Below are positions 50,687 through 63,137 of a stretch of DNA of 64,000 nt, one piece after another. The notes under the pieces were generated by a model, which saw nothing but the letters and a program-made list of their open reading frames with translations, was not told where the DNA came from and did not search any database. The stretch's first letter is position 1; the number at the start of each line of letters is the position of its first letter. The position numbers were made by a program, and so were the translations under genes. The DNA comes from Ctenosaura bakeri (taxonomy: Eukaryota; Chordata; Lepidosauria; Squamata; Iguanidae), in NCBI GenBank assembly GCA_948474755.1, contig CAOLHI010001439.1, forward strand, positions 1 through 64,000. The letters run 5' to 3'.

Positions 50687-51215
50687 AAATTGATCAGCCT
50701 GTAATTTTTGGAGTCCCTTCAATCTATTTTTTACAGAGAGGAATAATTATGCCAAGCCTCCATCCTCTACACATACACCCTGTATCTATTAGTAAATAAG
50801 CCAGCCAAAAGGGCAGCCCACCAATCTATACTGTCTTTAAACAGTTCGGATAATATAAAATCCTCTCCAGGGACTTTACTATTCTTTAATGACTGTATGA
50901 GGGCTTTGACTTCCTGCTTGGTAACTGCGGGCCATTTCAAGAAGTCATTTATATTCCCAAGGGTTTCTTCATCCATCAAGGAGCTATCCATTATTAACTG
51001 CTCCCTATATAATTCAGAGTAAAAAGCTTCCCAGGCTGAAGCAGAAATAGGGGTCCCAAGATTGTGATGGAATTTGCCCAGTTTTCTGGCTACTAACTGC
51101 CAGAACTGAGCTGAATTGTTATTAACAGTCTCTAGTTCCAGTTCCGCCCAACATCTGGCAACATAGCTGGTTTTTTTTAGCTGTAACTAGTTTTTTATAT
51201 TTTCTCCTAGCAATA
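50687..51215 (-). mobile_element. LINE-B, upstream half (oldest layer of the nest)
   Basis: The minus strand encodes WPAVTKQEVKALIQSLKNSK, VPGEDFILSELFKDSIDWWA and a final RLINLID. This is homologous to the RT fingers of LINE-A (SLISKLKSGKTPGNDNIPPE) but clearly diverged. It is cut by LINE-A after the RLINLID region and resumes at 40260. Confidence 0.85.
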
Positions 51216-51216
51216 A

Positions 51217-51435
<219 letters not shown>

Positions 51436-51667
51436 TGAGTTTTCCAGGAGTGTGTTGGGAGAGGGTTGTGTGTCTGTCCAGTTTCCCTTGTTTTGCTTTG
51501 TTTTATATCTTTTGGCTTTAGAGGTAAAGAGCTCCTAAATAGCTGTGCTAGAGCCAGGGTCAGGATAGAAACATATTCAGCTGAGTCCAGGTGGAGATGG
51601 ACTGAACTCTCAACTGCCACAACAGGACGGTGATAGCCAGTTTGTTAAGATTTTGTTTTCTCTTTAA

Positions 51668-51955
<288 letters not shown>

Positions 51956-52157
51956 TAAGCAAGACTTGGAGATACGACCTTTCTTCCAATGGATGCAATA
52001 GCTGTAGACTTGGCTGGGTGTCAGTTATGTTGGGTGTTTTGGCAAACCGCAGGCAGGTGTTGGAACTGGGAATCTAAAGGGGAAAAGAAATGTGGGATTG
52101 TGCTCCATTGGTGCTGCAGTGACTCCAGTCACAATTTTGCATCCTCTCCTATCTCAG

Positions 52158-52417
52158 TTTATTGTCAGAACTTTGCCCCAAACTTCAAGGAAAGTGAGAT
52201 GAACGCTATTGCTGCTGACATGTGCACAAACGCACGACGCGTCGTCCGGAAGAGCTGGATCCCCAAACTGAAACTACTGATGGCTGAGGGTGATACCTAC
52301 ACAACCTTCATCAACGACACTGGCAAAATGGAGCCAGACATCATGGGGGTGGAGCACAGCTTTGAGACGGGCAGCCATGACGGCGATGCAGGCACCTCCG
52401 CCGAGGGCCTCCAGTAA
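52158..52417 (+). CDS. NACC1: NACC1 last coding exon (end of BEN domain and C-terminus)
   Basis: Encodes (F)[40 protein letters not shown], then a diverged acidic tail ending in EGLQ and TAA (52415-52417). The acceptor is ATCTCAG|TT. The junction codon gives phenylalanine where mammals have tyrosine (KFYCQNF for KYYCQNF). A frame open from 51989 upstream of the acceptor is intron. Confidence 0.97.
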
Positions 52418-55190
52418 AACATGCCCACCTTCTTCTTCTTCTTCTTCTTCTTCTTTTTTCCTCCAAATGATGGTTTTTATTTCCTAATTTGATTTTTGTA
52501 GAATTGTTTTCCACCTTTTTTTTTTCACTTCCTTTTTCTTTTCTTTCTTTTTTTTTTTTTCGTTGTTGGCTTGTTTTTGTTTTGGCAGAGGGGAAAGAAA
52601 GCGTTTGTGTGGTCTCCTTTCAAAAACAAACGTTCTTAAACACGGGCCTTGCTTCCTTAGGCACCACAGGTAGTATGCGCTCTGAGGGGAGGCCCTACTG
52701 ATGCATTGGCAGTTCTGGCTGGCATTCTCACCCCCCTCTCCCCTCCCCCAATCTCCACTTCCTTCTATTCTCATGCTATAAATTGTCTTTAGAAATATAT
52801 TTTAGTAGGTTTTTTTTTAAAAAAAGCAAACAAGTCCATTTGCAAAAAATAAAATAAAATAGGCCATGATCCAGGGAAGTATGGCCCTGGCACGCTGCCT
52901 CTTCCTTCATCTGACCCAGTTCTCTCCAGACAGGGCTCTAACTTGGGTTGATCACCAAGTCTTTCCTCAGGTCCATATTGGAGAGCGGAAAAATCCTAGT
53001 GCCATGATAAACACAAACAGGGAAGGGATTGAACCCAGTGCTGCTATCACATTATCTTCCTTCCTCAGCTCCTCTTCTCTTTCCTCTTGCTTAGGTATGC
53101 TCAGGTCTTGCAGTGCCCCTCCTGCCGTGGTCAGCATCTTTCTACACATGCACACACAACTCTCCTTTGCATGCTCCCAAACCTATGCATCTTTCCCACT
53201 CTCAGAGTTTGGAAGTAATTAGTTATGAATAAAAAGTTCCTTATAATTATTATTGTTGTTGTTGCAATAACTAAGGCATACAAAATATTACAATTGTTGA
53301 GGGATAACTCCACTCCTTTTGCAGTGTGACTGTAACAGTGCTTGAATTACTTTTATTAGTTATACAGGGTGTGGGTCTCCCTACTTAGGCATGTTTTGTA
53401 TCACAGGCCAGCAATTTTGTAGCATTCTGAGGCTTTTATACAAAGCAACTAAAATGAGAAAGGGAAGTTACTTTTTAAAATTGTAATTTTAAATTGTAAC
53501 TATATAAAAATGGGTTTTGGAAAGGTAATGGTAATTATTTTCATTTTAAATTCGCTTCTGAGTTGTTTTTAGAAAATAATGTTGCAGGTAGCAGCCCTTC
53601 ATTTGCCTTGCAGGTTTAGATTGCGAGGCTTGTAAACTTGATAATATGTAGGCCAAACCAGTATGGTACACCAATTGTCATGTATTTAGAGTGGGAGAGT
53701 CCATAAAGGGAACAGGGTGGATCCTTCCCTAGATGTTATGGGGAGACAAGGTGAAAGACCAGTGTCCTCTTACAACTGTGAGGCCGCCAGTTTACTGAAG
53801 TTGTAAGTTGTTGCCCAGGGTGCAGTTTGGTAACAGTTCGGTTTTCAGCCATTCTGTATTTCTGTCACAGAGCAGTAGCATATATGCAGTAGCCTGAAGT
53901 GCTAGAAACATGGAGGCTGTCTCCTGTTGTCATCATCTGGAACTGTGCTTAGAACTTGCTTTTTTCAGTATGTCTGCTGAAGGACAGGTCCTCTGTTTAG
54001 ACCACACTTTCGGATACTGGCAGCCTTTTCTACTACTTTTGCTTCACAAAGGTTGGAATCAGGTTCCGAAGGAAGGGGCAAGCCCCAGGTAGAAAACCTC
54101 CCTCCCTTGATCCTGTGAGTGCCACAACCTCCCCAGTGCATGAGGATGTTGGAGGACAGCCTCCAAGCCTGGAGACAAAAGGGGAGCGTCTTGAGGCCTG
54201 TTGGGGCTTGAGGCCAATGTCTCTATCAAGTGGTTTGAAACCTTTGCTAGAGCTCTCATCTCCACCAGCAGCTAATGAACTGCAATGTGAAATGTCACTT
54301 CTTGTCTTCCTCCTCTCCCTTGCCAAGTTTTCACAGTCATAAGGCTTCTGAGTGGCATTTGAACCCAAGGTAAAGTCTTGGATGGATAGGTTCTGCCTGT
54401 GTTTGAAACTGGAAGAATGTGGAGCCTGGTAGGAACATCTGAGTTCTGGTTATTCTTACTGAAAATCAAAGCCTATATGCTTCACCCTCCCCAACAATGC
54501 AGATATTCTAGAAAGATTTGGTGAACACTTAGGTTTACTGTTATGCTGAACCTTCATTACTTTCCCTTTGAGTAAATCAAATTGTCCTTTGAAATCATGA
54601 ACAGAGGCAATGGGTGACAATCTTTTTGACAGAGAAAATTAAAACATAGAAACCCTTGAATTTCTGTGCGAATAAATCTCAAAGCACCATCTGAGAGATT
54701 AGCTGGCTTATAATTTCACATCTGACTACTAATCATTTCAGCAGTGCCTCACAGTGAGTCCTCTGCAAATTGAAGCAAATCTCACTTGGATAAAGTCTCC
54801 TACCTTTGCAGAAGAGGGTTGGCCATTGCCAGCTGGGCTCCTCTTTTTGTTTGTTTGAAAGGAAAATCACTCCAAAGATGCATCTTGTGAAATAACCCTT
54901 TTATAATATTTTATAAACCACTGCTGTGGATAAGATCTACTGTGCTGAGTGTGTTCAGTTGGAATCACAACCTTTAGCAATGGGCAAGTTTTGTTAAGGA
55001 GGGGATCAGTAATAGAAGTAGTGCATGTCTGTATTCTAGATGCAAGTGGAATCAAGATCAGCTCAATTTCAGGAGGGCTTCCCATTTGGCGGGGGGAAGA
55101 ATGCCTTTCATTAAGCACTGGCTGTTAGTCCACATTTATCAAGAGAAGAGACTTTTCATTTGTTACCAATAAAGGCTTTCATTTGTGCAT
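52418..55190 (+). other. NACC1: NACC1 3' UTR, probable extent
   Basis: After the stop there is a (TTC)n run (52429-52456) and T-rich stretches, then AATAAA-type signals. The cluster AAAAAATAAAATAAAATAGG (52842-52861) and AATAAA at 55168-55173 are the best candidates. The latter is followed by a GT/T-rich element at 55180-55200. Mammalian NACC1 has a 3' UTR of a few kilobases, consistent with either; a further candidate lies near 60992. No transcript evidence is available here. Confidence 0.45.
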
Positions 55191-56338
55191 GCGTTTTTTT
55201 TAAATTGACATTTGAGGAAGTCTTTCTGTGGGTGAAGTGGTAGCCCTGTCAGGTTTTGCAGCACAAAACAACAGAGGGTTTTATGGAATATAAACACTTA
55301 AAAAGTTTAATTTGGCACAAATTTTTGTGGATTTCAGCCTCCTTTCTCAGATACATGAAGGACTCCTCTTGTGTGTCTGCTATGTTTTAGTTAGGATGCA
55401 GGAATACAGCTAACAGGGAAGGTAAAATGAGGGCATTACCCTCAGTAAGAATTCTGACCAAAGTGAAATTTTCCTTCAGTCCTCAAATTTCTATAGCATT
55501 GCAAGGAACGAGGCATTAAACATCATTCACAGACTATTTGCTGTGTTTGTATTTCCTCAGTAATGTTGCCTGCTGCCTTTATTTGGATGCCTGTACTGTG
55601 TTTTTAAATGCTTGTTGTTTTAAGTTATTCCAGTGCTAGAAATTTAGGAACTGAAGGAAGATTTCAAATGAGCAGGACAGAATTGGTATTTTGGAGGGTC
55701 AGGGCCCTCATTTGGTACACAGCCCTGTAGCTACACCCCTGTTAAGATGGCTGGATGCCATCACAAGCTACACCTGCCAAAATTTTCTCATCTTCTCAAC
55801 TGTTAAAAGTTGGAGGAGTCCTGTCTTCTTTTGCAAATGGCCACTCTTATACTTGTCTTCTTGAGCTCAAGGGAAAAGGAAATCCACTGCTAAGGATGCA
55901 ATTCTAAGTACTCATACTGATCCAGGGATAAGTTTTGTTGAATGCAATGGGACTTGCATCTGAAAAGACATAGAACTGAATTGCAAGATTACATTTTGAT
56001 TTTAATATTTTGACCATCCTGCAAAAATGGTTTTTGCATCAGGGGATCTCATTGGTTTTCTGTGTCAGCACAGTGAGCAGTCTTATTAGCTGCTGAAATG
56101 CAAAACAGGACATTTTCTTTCACTGTCACTGGGGGGAGACAAAGACAAATGCATGTCCTATGTTTGAAGTGGTGTAAATAAGGGGGCATTTTGCAGAGGG
56201 CTTAGCTGGCAGGAGACTGTGTGAGCTCAAGTAAATTATGCCGGAGGCAGAACACACAAGCTTGTTATGTATTGGTCCAAGGGACTGTACTTTCTGTGAA
56301 ATATTTTTACAGATCAGATCAGTCATCATCTGACTTTG

Positions 56339-56575
56339 TGTGTGTGTGTGTATGTGCCTTCAAGTCACCTGTTGACTTATGGTGACCCCATGAATTTTAT
56401 AGGGTTTTCTTAGGCAAGGAATACTCAGATGGTTTTGCCATTTCCTTCCTTTGAAATGCAATTACAGCACCTGGTATTTGTTGGCAGTCTCCCATCCAAG
56501 TACTAACCAGGACTGACTCCACTTAGCTTCCAAGATCAGACAAGATCTGGTGCCTTTAGAGTGTTTAGGCATCCT
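56339..56575 (-). mobile_element. 5S rRNA-derived SINE (5S-Sauria type), near full length
   Basis: Bases 56487-56573 are the reverse complement of the internal promoter half of 5S rRNA (CAGTCTCCCATCCAAGTACTA, then TTAGCTTCCAAGATCAGACA). They are followed on the minus strand by a body ending in the tail seen as GTGCCTTCAAGTCACCTGTT at 56355. A (TG)n run marks the 3' end. It is an old copy with several substitutions against 5S. Confidence 0.9.
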
Positions 56576-57734
56576 CTGACTTTACTGTAGGTAAATTTAC
56601 ATTACAAACTGAAGCCAGCCATATACTAGTTTCAGAGTTGTGTCTTCTCTAGGGAATCCTGGGAGTTGTATATTTGAATTTGTTGAGAATTTTCTTTTTC
56701 TAGTCTTTCCCAGAATGACTGTTTTGGTGGCTCTGTTGATAAAAAAAATCCATGATGCAGAGTAACCATGCCTTGTCTGGTGACTGTGTCAGCATTTGCA
56801 CTATGCTCAGAGATATGCATCACATTTTCTGAAGATCTGAAAACTTAAATACTGGTATCAACACTATTTCAGACATTATATTGTTTCTGCTTTCTTCCAG
56901 ACCCTCTCTCCTTGCCTTCAGATACTTCTACATTGAGGAAATAATTCTTTTGCAATTCTGTCAGAATTATCCTCTGTGTTCCCACTGTATGTACAGTCAC
57001 TTTTATAATTAAATCCATTGACTTCCCCCTTAATTTGTATTTTCCCTCAAGAAGATGAAGTGATAGAAAAGTGAAATTTGTTTTTTTTAATTAGATATCT
57101 ACTAGAAACCAAATATGCATCTTTATAGTTCATTATTTACTCATGCTGAATATTCTTTAGTCATGCTCCAACTAAGAAAAGGAGGCAAAGGATACTGCAA
57201 GGCTTTAAAAAGGAACTGTTATCAACTGTTTGTCTCACTGCTACTGATTTTCTTCCCTTATTTCTCAAATAGTTTGAGGACACAAATCTAACTTGCTCTG
57301 GTAACACATAATATGAGGCCTGAACAAAAATAGCCATTTACAATTGCAGCTCCAGGGAGATCTGTGCATAACCAGCCATAAGGCATGCTTTATCATTGTG
57401 AGGGAAGATCTGGATGTGCATTGCACTGCCGTGCTCATCTGTGCTAGACTGGATGTTCTAATGCAAGTGGACATGTGTTTCTGTGGCTGATGTGGCCCTG
57501 GTCCCTCCCCTTCCCTTCACGTTGTGTCCATGATTCATTATTTCATAAATATATGCCTCCTGTTACTGCACTAGTTGGCTGACCTGAACACATAAGAATC
57601 GGCAGTTGTGGTTACCATTGCCATGAATTTAATTCTGATTAGCCAACTCCAGCAGCAGGAACCAGCAGTGGCATTTGGCTCTCTAAAAAAGAAAAAGGTC
57701 AGCATTTTGTCTATGACAAATATGGAGAACATTT

Positions 57735-57820
57735 GCCCACCCTACAATGCTAGCCAGCACAGCCAGTGGTGAGAACTTACTGGAGCTATAGTCCAAAACC
57801 ACAGGTTCCTTGCTCCATGG
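57735..57820. mobile_element. Degraded palindromic MITE (ACTCCCAGCAT family)
   Basis: CAATGCTAGCCAGCACAGCC and GGAGCTATAGTCCAAAACCA recall the arms of the copy at 26806-26903. Low complexity makes the call tentative. Confidence 0.4.
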
Positions 57821-59049
57821 TGCCAGACCAGTCACTGCCTGGGGAATCCAGCCATACGCCCCCTCCCCACTCCAGCTGACTGACTGAATGGGACTGAGCC
57901 TTTTAAAAATTGGTTTTCTAGGTGCAGTTTTCAGTTGTTTTCCCTCACATATATCTCCTTTCATCTTCTCCAGCTAGTTCCTGTAACATTTTTAGTGGTA
58001 AAAGTGAAGGAATTAAGACTGCTGTTAACATACCCTTCCTTGCATGCAAGTGCACATGAGCTCACATTTCCCTCCACTGCTTTCACCTCCAGACCAGCAT
58101 TGAGAGAATCACTCTTTAATATCCACTGTGGCAAAGAAAAAAAGGAAGTATGAATTGGAGGAATTTCTTTTATAAAAGCAGGACAACCAAATCCCCAACC
58201 TCTTCTCTAAAAAAAAGAGAACAGCAAGTGTCCTTTTAGACCTGCAGCTGTGGAAATGATTGGTCACATATTAGTCTTTCTTACCATTCTTTCCCACCAC
58301 AAAGTAGTCCACTCCAAATAAGCTCTTAGCTAATTGTTCCCAATTGTTCCTTTTCTTTTGTTTTTAGCCTTCCATCTGCACTCCTTGGATGCTGGCAGCT
58401 GCATACCATGTTACATTTTAAGGTGCATGCCAAAAGATGTAACATGTGCTTCTGTCAAATGTTCTTTCTCCCCATGTGTATGATATGGACACATATGCCA
58501 GTGAGCCAGGAGTGAATGGGGCTTCCTGCTGTGTGTAGATGCAATGGAAGACGCATACTTTTCTGCTGCAGCATGAGAAAGCAACTTTGGCTCCTTAACT
58601 GTTTTCACTATCTTCACTGTGATCTTGGTCATTTCCTTTCTCTTCTTCCCTCCTCTTTAGCCATAAAATTGAGAGTAGATGTAGTTGGATTACCTTTCCT
58701 TGTTGCAAATAGCAAAGCAGAGGTCCAGTTTGGGAAGAAATCTTGAATGCATTGAAGAAACTTGAAGGAAATGAATTTCTTGTTCATTTTATAGCTGCTT
58801 TATTCCATTATTGTTGCCTCTGTGCTTTCTTGTTTCTTGCAATTTACTGCATGTGGTGGCATTTTACATCTTTTTGCTACAGCAAGCGCAGGTATTACAC
58901 CCATGAAGTCTTAATTTTACTCCCCCACCCAACTCAGCCAAGAGGTCTGATTTATATATGGATTTCTAGTCTAGGCCCTGGACAGTATACTCTTCAGATT
59001 GTGCCTGCATGTTGTAGCTGTGCTTGAAGGAAGGTGCACAGTTTCTTGT

Positions 59050-59175
59050 TTCAGCACATCCTTTGCATGCAAAAGATCCCAAGTTTAGTGCCCAGCATCT
59101 CCAGAGGAAAGACAGTGCAGATCACATTTAACCAGCTGGACCATTTTTCTGATTCTATACAAAAAGCAACTTCCT
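59050..59175 (+). mobile_element. tRNA-derived SINE (tRNA-Ala-like head)
   Basis: CACATCCTTTGCATGCAAAAG resembles the anticodon arm of tRNA-Ala(TGC). It is followed by a weakened B box (AAGTTTAGTGCCC) and GCATCTCCAGAGGAAAGACA. It ends in AGCTGGACCATTTTTCTGAT and AAGCAACTTCCTG, the usual end of a common squamate SINE. Confidence 0.6.
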
Positions 59176-62100
59176 GTCTTACTCTAGCCTTTGTTGAACT
59201 CTGATAGAGAAGGAGTAAGATTGTTGATTTGTCTTCTTGAGAGAGAAGAACCTGAATTAGGAAATGAAGGTCCCAGTGTTTCCCTTGATTATTGAAAAAT
59301 TTGTCAGCCTCTTTTGTCCACTTTTTTTTATCCACTTAGCTTTGCACTGACCATTGACTCACTGTCATAACCTTATCACCTAAAACATTTCTACTTCTAG
59401 ACTGTTTTGGCTGTCCTTGAAAGCCTCTTTTGGGTTGGTGGGCTTTTGGTTTTTTTGGGGGAGGGGGAGGTAGATGTGTGCAAAAAGTTGAGGGCTTTTC
59501 TTTAAGCACATGTCAGCTTAGATGTTTTGTTACCTGATTGTGAACTCTAGTGAATGCAGAGAACAGGAAGAGTGGAGATTGTCCAATAACAGTGACACCT
59601 GCCAGGGACAAGCACCTATAGGGATTCTATGGCGCTTGACTTGTTATTATAAGAAGGGAAAAGGGAGATGCTGAATTAGGTGGGAGGGATATATCATCTC
59701 TTTCACATTTATGTATCACTGAGGTAATTTGTATATAGAGCTGTTGCTTTCGTGCCAAGAGCATCAGTAGTTCTATCTACACTGGAACATAAAACAGAAT
59801 TGCCTCTTGCAGTGTTTATGTGGCTATGTTTCACTGCTGGTATGATTGCCTTAGGAATTTCCCCTACCACATTCCCTAGCCACCCAAAAGAACAGAGCCA
59901 TGCGTTGGTTGGTTTTCTCACCAGAAAGTTTGACTATGTTAGAACAGGTCAAAGGTACCCACTAGCCTTGAAACTGAAACTTAAAAAAGCCTATCTGTTA
60001 AGTGGTGCAGGCTGACATCTCTTCCAAAGCAGGACTGCCAGAGTCAAATGTCAAAAACAAAACCACATTGACAAAGGAGCACCTGAAGGAATGACATGTC
60101 CTTTGGCACTGTTCTGTTACATGCTGCTTGGCATGTAACACTTTTAGAAGACCCATTCTAATGCAACTCATAGTATTCTGTCTTGTCTTGCAAATGGTGA
60201 CAGGGCTTTTAAGACAATGGGGAAATCCAGTATGAGCCTGGAAAATCTTTTTATCCTTGTGAATGCTGTGGATAAACTGGATTCCCCAGTTTGAATCTTA
60301 GAGTAGTTCTCACTGAAGCTTATCTGGACTCATTGGTATGACATTTATTGAAATTCCTTCCAGCTAGATAGGGAATTCTCCCTATTGGCATATTTGCATC
60401 TTGGATGTGCTTTTTGGGGGGCATGGGGATTACCCCAAGATTTGAGGAAGAAACTAAGGCCTTTGTCTATCTTTTTTTGTTCTGTCCACTTTTTTGTCAT
60501 CGTTTATTTTTCTTCTCTTTCATTCTTTCATAAATTAGAGCAAAGATTTTTTTAAAAAAACAAAAAGGACAAAAATGTACACTGAAAAGCACTAATGAAG
60601 CCTGATTATGTAACCTCTGTGCAGATGCAGCATGGACTTCTTTTTTCCCCTTCCAGGCGCTTTGGGTTGACGCAAGCAGCTATTCCAGTATCAGCCCCTC
60701 CCTTCCCCTGCCCCTCGTAAAATCCTTCCAGAGAAGAAAACCAGACCTTAAAATAAAATAACAAAAGCAACTTCCCTTTTACCCCACCCTGCCCTTCCCA
60801 GCTCCCTCAGCACCACCTTCCCTGCTTTTTACCTCAAATCCCCATCCCCCTTTGGCCCCTGGAAAATGCCAGTATTTGTTCTGTGTTATAAGTGCCAAGA
60901 AAAATTTTGTGACTCCCTCATTCCTGTGACCTGAGAGTATCAAGAATTGCACATTAACTACTGTAAAGATTAAAAAAAAGGAATTCAGAAATGTTAATAA
61001 AAAAAAGTTTGTAACAATTGTGTGACTGGCCCTTTTCCTTTTCAAGCTTGATTATGCTTGTTTGAATAATCATACAGCATCTTTGTTGAAACTGGAAAGA
61101 GACCAGGTTGGAGCACTGCAAAGCATTCACGTGAAGCAAACTTCTCTTCCAAAGAATCTAACTCCATTGCCTGTAACTAATACACTAGGAGATATTTGGT
61201 TGGTTGGTCTCAACATTTTGTACCTTATGTTGCAGCTCAGATTAAATACTAGCCTAGCGTAGATTTAAACATACTCCTAAATGCAGCTGAAATATTTTTC
61301 AGAATTTCATACTCTTTAATTGCCAACATTTATTTAATTCATGTGCAATGGATGTTCCTTCACTGCCTTAAAGCGCTTTTGCCCTCTGGGGACATACATT
61401 AACAAAACAGATTATTTGGGGCAATTCCTGCTTCCCTTGTGGCCTCCTGCTCACATCTGTTCCATTGTAGGGGGCAGCACTGGGGGATTGCCCATACCTG
61501 CCCCACTCCCTTTTCTGCTGACAAACAGTTCTCATAAATCAAACTGCATGCAGATCAGCAGACAGATATCCCTCTGGGGCACAAGGCTTGCTTTCTCAAT
61601 TCAGCAGAACCCCAAGAGTGCTACTGTGTTGGAAACGAATTCTAAGACTATAGTACTGCACATGCTTATTTGGGAAAAGCCCCAATGATGACAGCAGAAT
61701 TCCTTCTCAGTGCACCTAAGTTTGGGCTATAAATATAAGAAGGAGGAGGAAAAAAAGACTAGATTGGTTACTTAACAAAAGGAGGGGACAGGATCGGAGG
61801 TTTGGGCTCTTACAAAGTAGTAAGAACACCTGCTCAGAAAACATAAAATAATAAGATTAGGGTACATTACATCATTTATTTATAAAGCTAGTTTCAGTGA
61901 TATTAATTGCATTCAGAGGACTGGCTTACCCATGAGTATTAGCAATGACAAGCTAAATGGAACTTTCATCAGCACTGGCTTCTCCAAGATATTACCAGAC
62001 TGGTGATGGCCATGACCTTCAGTCTTAAGACATGTATGAATCACTGCCCTTCCTTTCCAACTACAAATAATCTCAGAATAAAGGTGTGTATTAAACATAA

Positions 62101-62649
62101 AATATTTTATTTTATTTTTTTTAAAGGTTGTTTCAGCATCTTTATAACAAGGGTGGGCAGAAGTTAGACCTGAATCTACTGGTAAATTACAGATTTTTGA
62201 GTCTTGGTTGTTAATGTTATCAAAACAAAATGCCTACCCACCCCACCCCCTGCAACTCCAATCCCTTGCCTTCCCAACTAAATTGTTGTGGGCAATTTTG
62301 GTGAGTTTAAGGGCAAATTCTGCCTGCCAGGGATCTGCTCTGGGCTGCACCATGCCAAAAGTAAAATTCAAATGCCTGGAAATTCACTTCTGGTTTTGGA
62401 AAAAAATATGGGAAAGCCCTCCAGAATATAGTCAGGCCCTGTGCCTTACTTCAGAAGTAAATTGTCACTGTTGAAGGCTTCCAGGGGTGGTAGTTCTTCT
62501 TTTGGAGAGAGAAAAAGAGATCTGTCTGTCTGTCGAGGTCTAGGAAGTTCCAAGCACCTATGTTGCCACCTCTAATTTAAATAACCATGCCCACCCCCCA
62601 AAAAAAGGCTGTGAGGTGGCTTTTGTGTGGAAGGACTATGAACAAGCCA

Positions 62650-62832
62650 ATGTGTAGTTGTAGTCCAGTGCTCAAACTGGACTATGACTGTGGAAACCAA
62701 GGTTCAAATCTCTGCTCAGCCATGGAAACCCACTAGATGACGCTAGGCAAGTCACACTCCTAGCCTCAAAGGAAGGCAAAAGCACCTTCTGATTAACCCT
62801 GCGATAGAGTTGCCCTAAGTTGGAAACAATTT
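62650..62832 (+). mobile_element. tRNA-derived squamate SINE
   Basis: The head TAGTCCAGTGCTCAAACTGGACTATGACTG leads to the B box AAGGTTCAAATCTC, CAGCCATGGAAACCCACTAG and GGCAAGTCACACTCCTAGCC. The tail is GATAGAGTTGCCCTAAGTTG. It is the same family as 7591-7924 and 22480-22703. Confidence 0.75.
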
Positions 62833-63035
62833 GGAATTGGAAACAATTGGAAACAAAAGAAAATACTAGATTCAGAAACAGTTATAAATATATGCTTTTT
62901 CCACAAGTTCCAGTTGGTAGATTGCAAATTTCTAAATAAAAACCAAATAAATCCTGGAAGTCTGAAGTCTACCCACCCCAGCTTTATAATACTATACAGG
63001 ATACACAGACATCTCCATTTTCTAGATGAGACTAA

Positions 63036-63137
63036 GGCCATTTCCACCTGGCCCCTCCCGAAACAGCAAACCCCAGGATTCCATAGGATGTTGCAAGTGG
63101 AACAATAGCGCTATAACAGTCCAGTGTGGAAATGGCC
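63036..63137. mobile_element. Palindromic MITE (Harbinger-like family), copy 4 with TAA target duplication
   Basis: The ends GGCCATTTCCAC and GTGGAAATGGCC are perfect reverse complements, flanked by TAA at 63033-63035 and 63138-63140. A 3-bp TWA duplication is the mark of PIF/Harbinger. It is shortened to ~102 bp compared with the 157-231-bp copies elsewhere in the window. Confidence 0.75.

Noticed and set aside
40261..51215. Possible host gene split over intron 3 on the minus strand
   Set aside because: The frames are reverse transcriptase, AP endonuclease and zinc-knuckle parts of LINEs, with target duplications at the edges.
51989..52157. Extension of the last NACC1 exon upstream of 52158
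   Set aside because: The conserved protein joins exactly at the ATCTCAG acceptor, and the upstream peptide has no counterpart in NACC1.
56487..56573. Possible 5S rRNA gene
   Set aside because: Only the internal half matches, with several substitutions, and it is joined to a SINE body and tail. It is a 5S-derived SINE.
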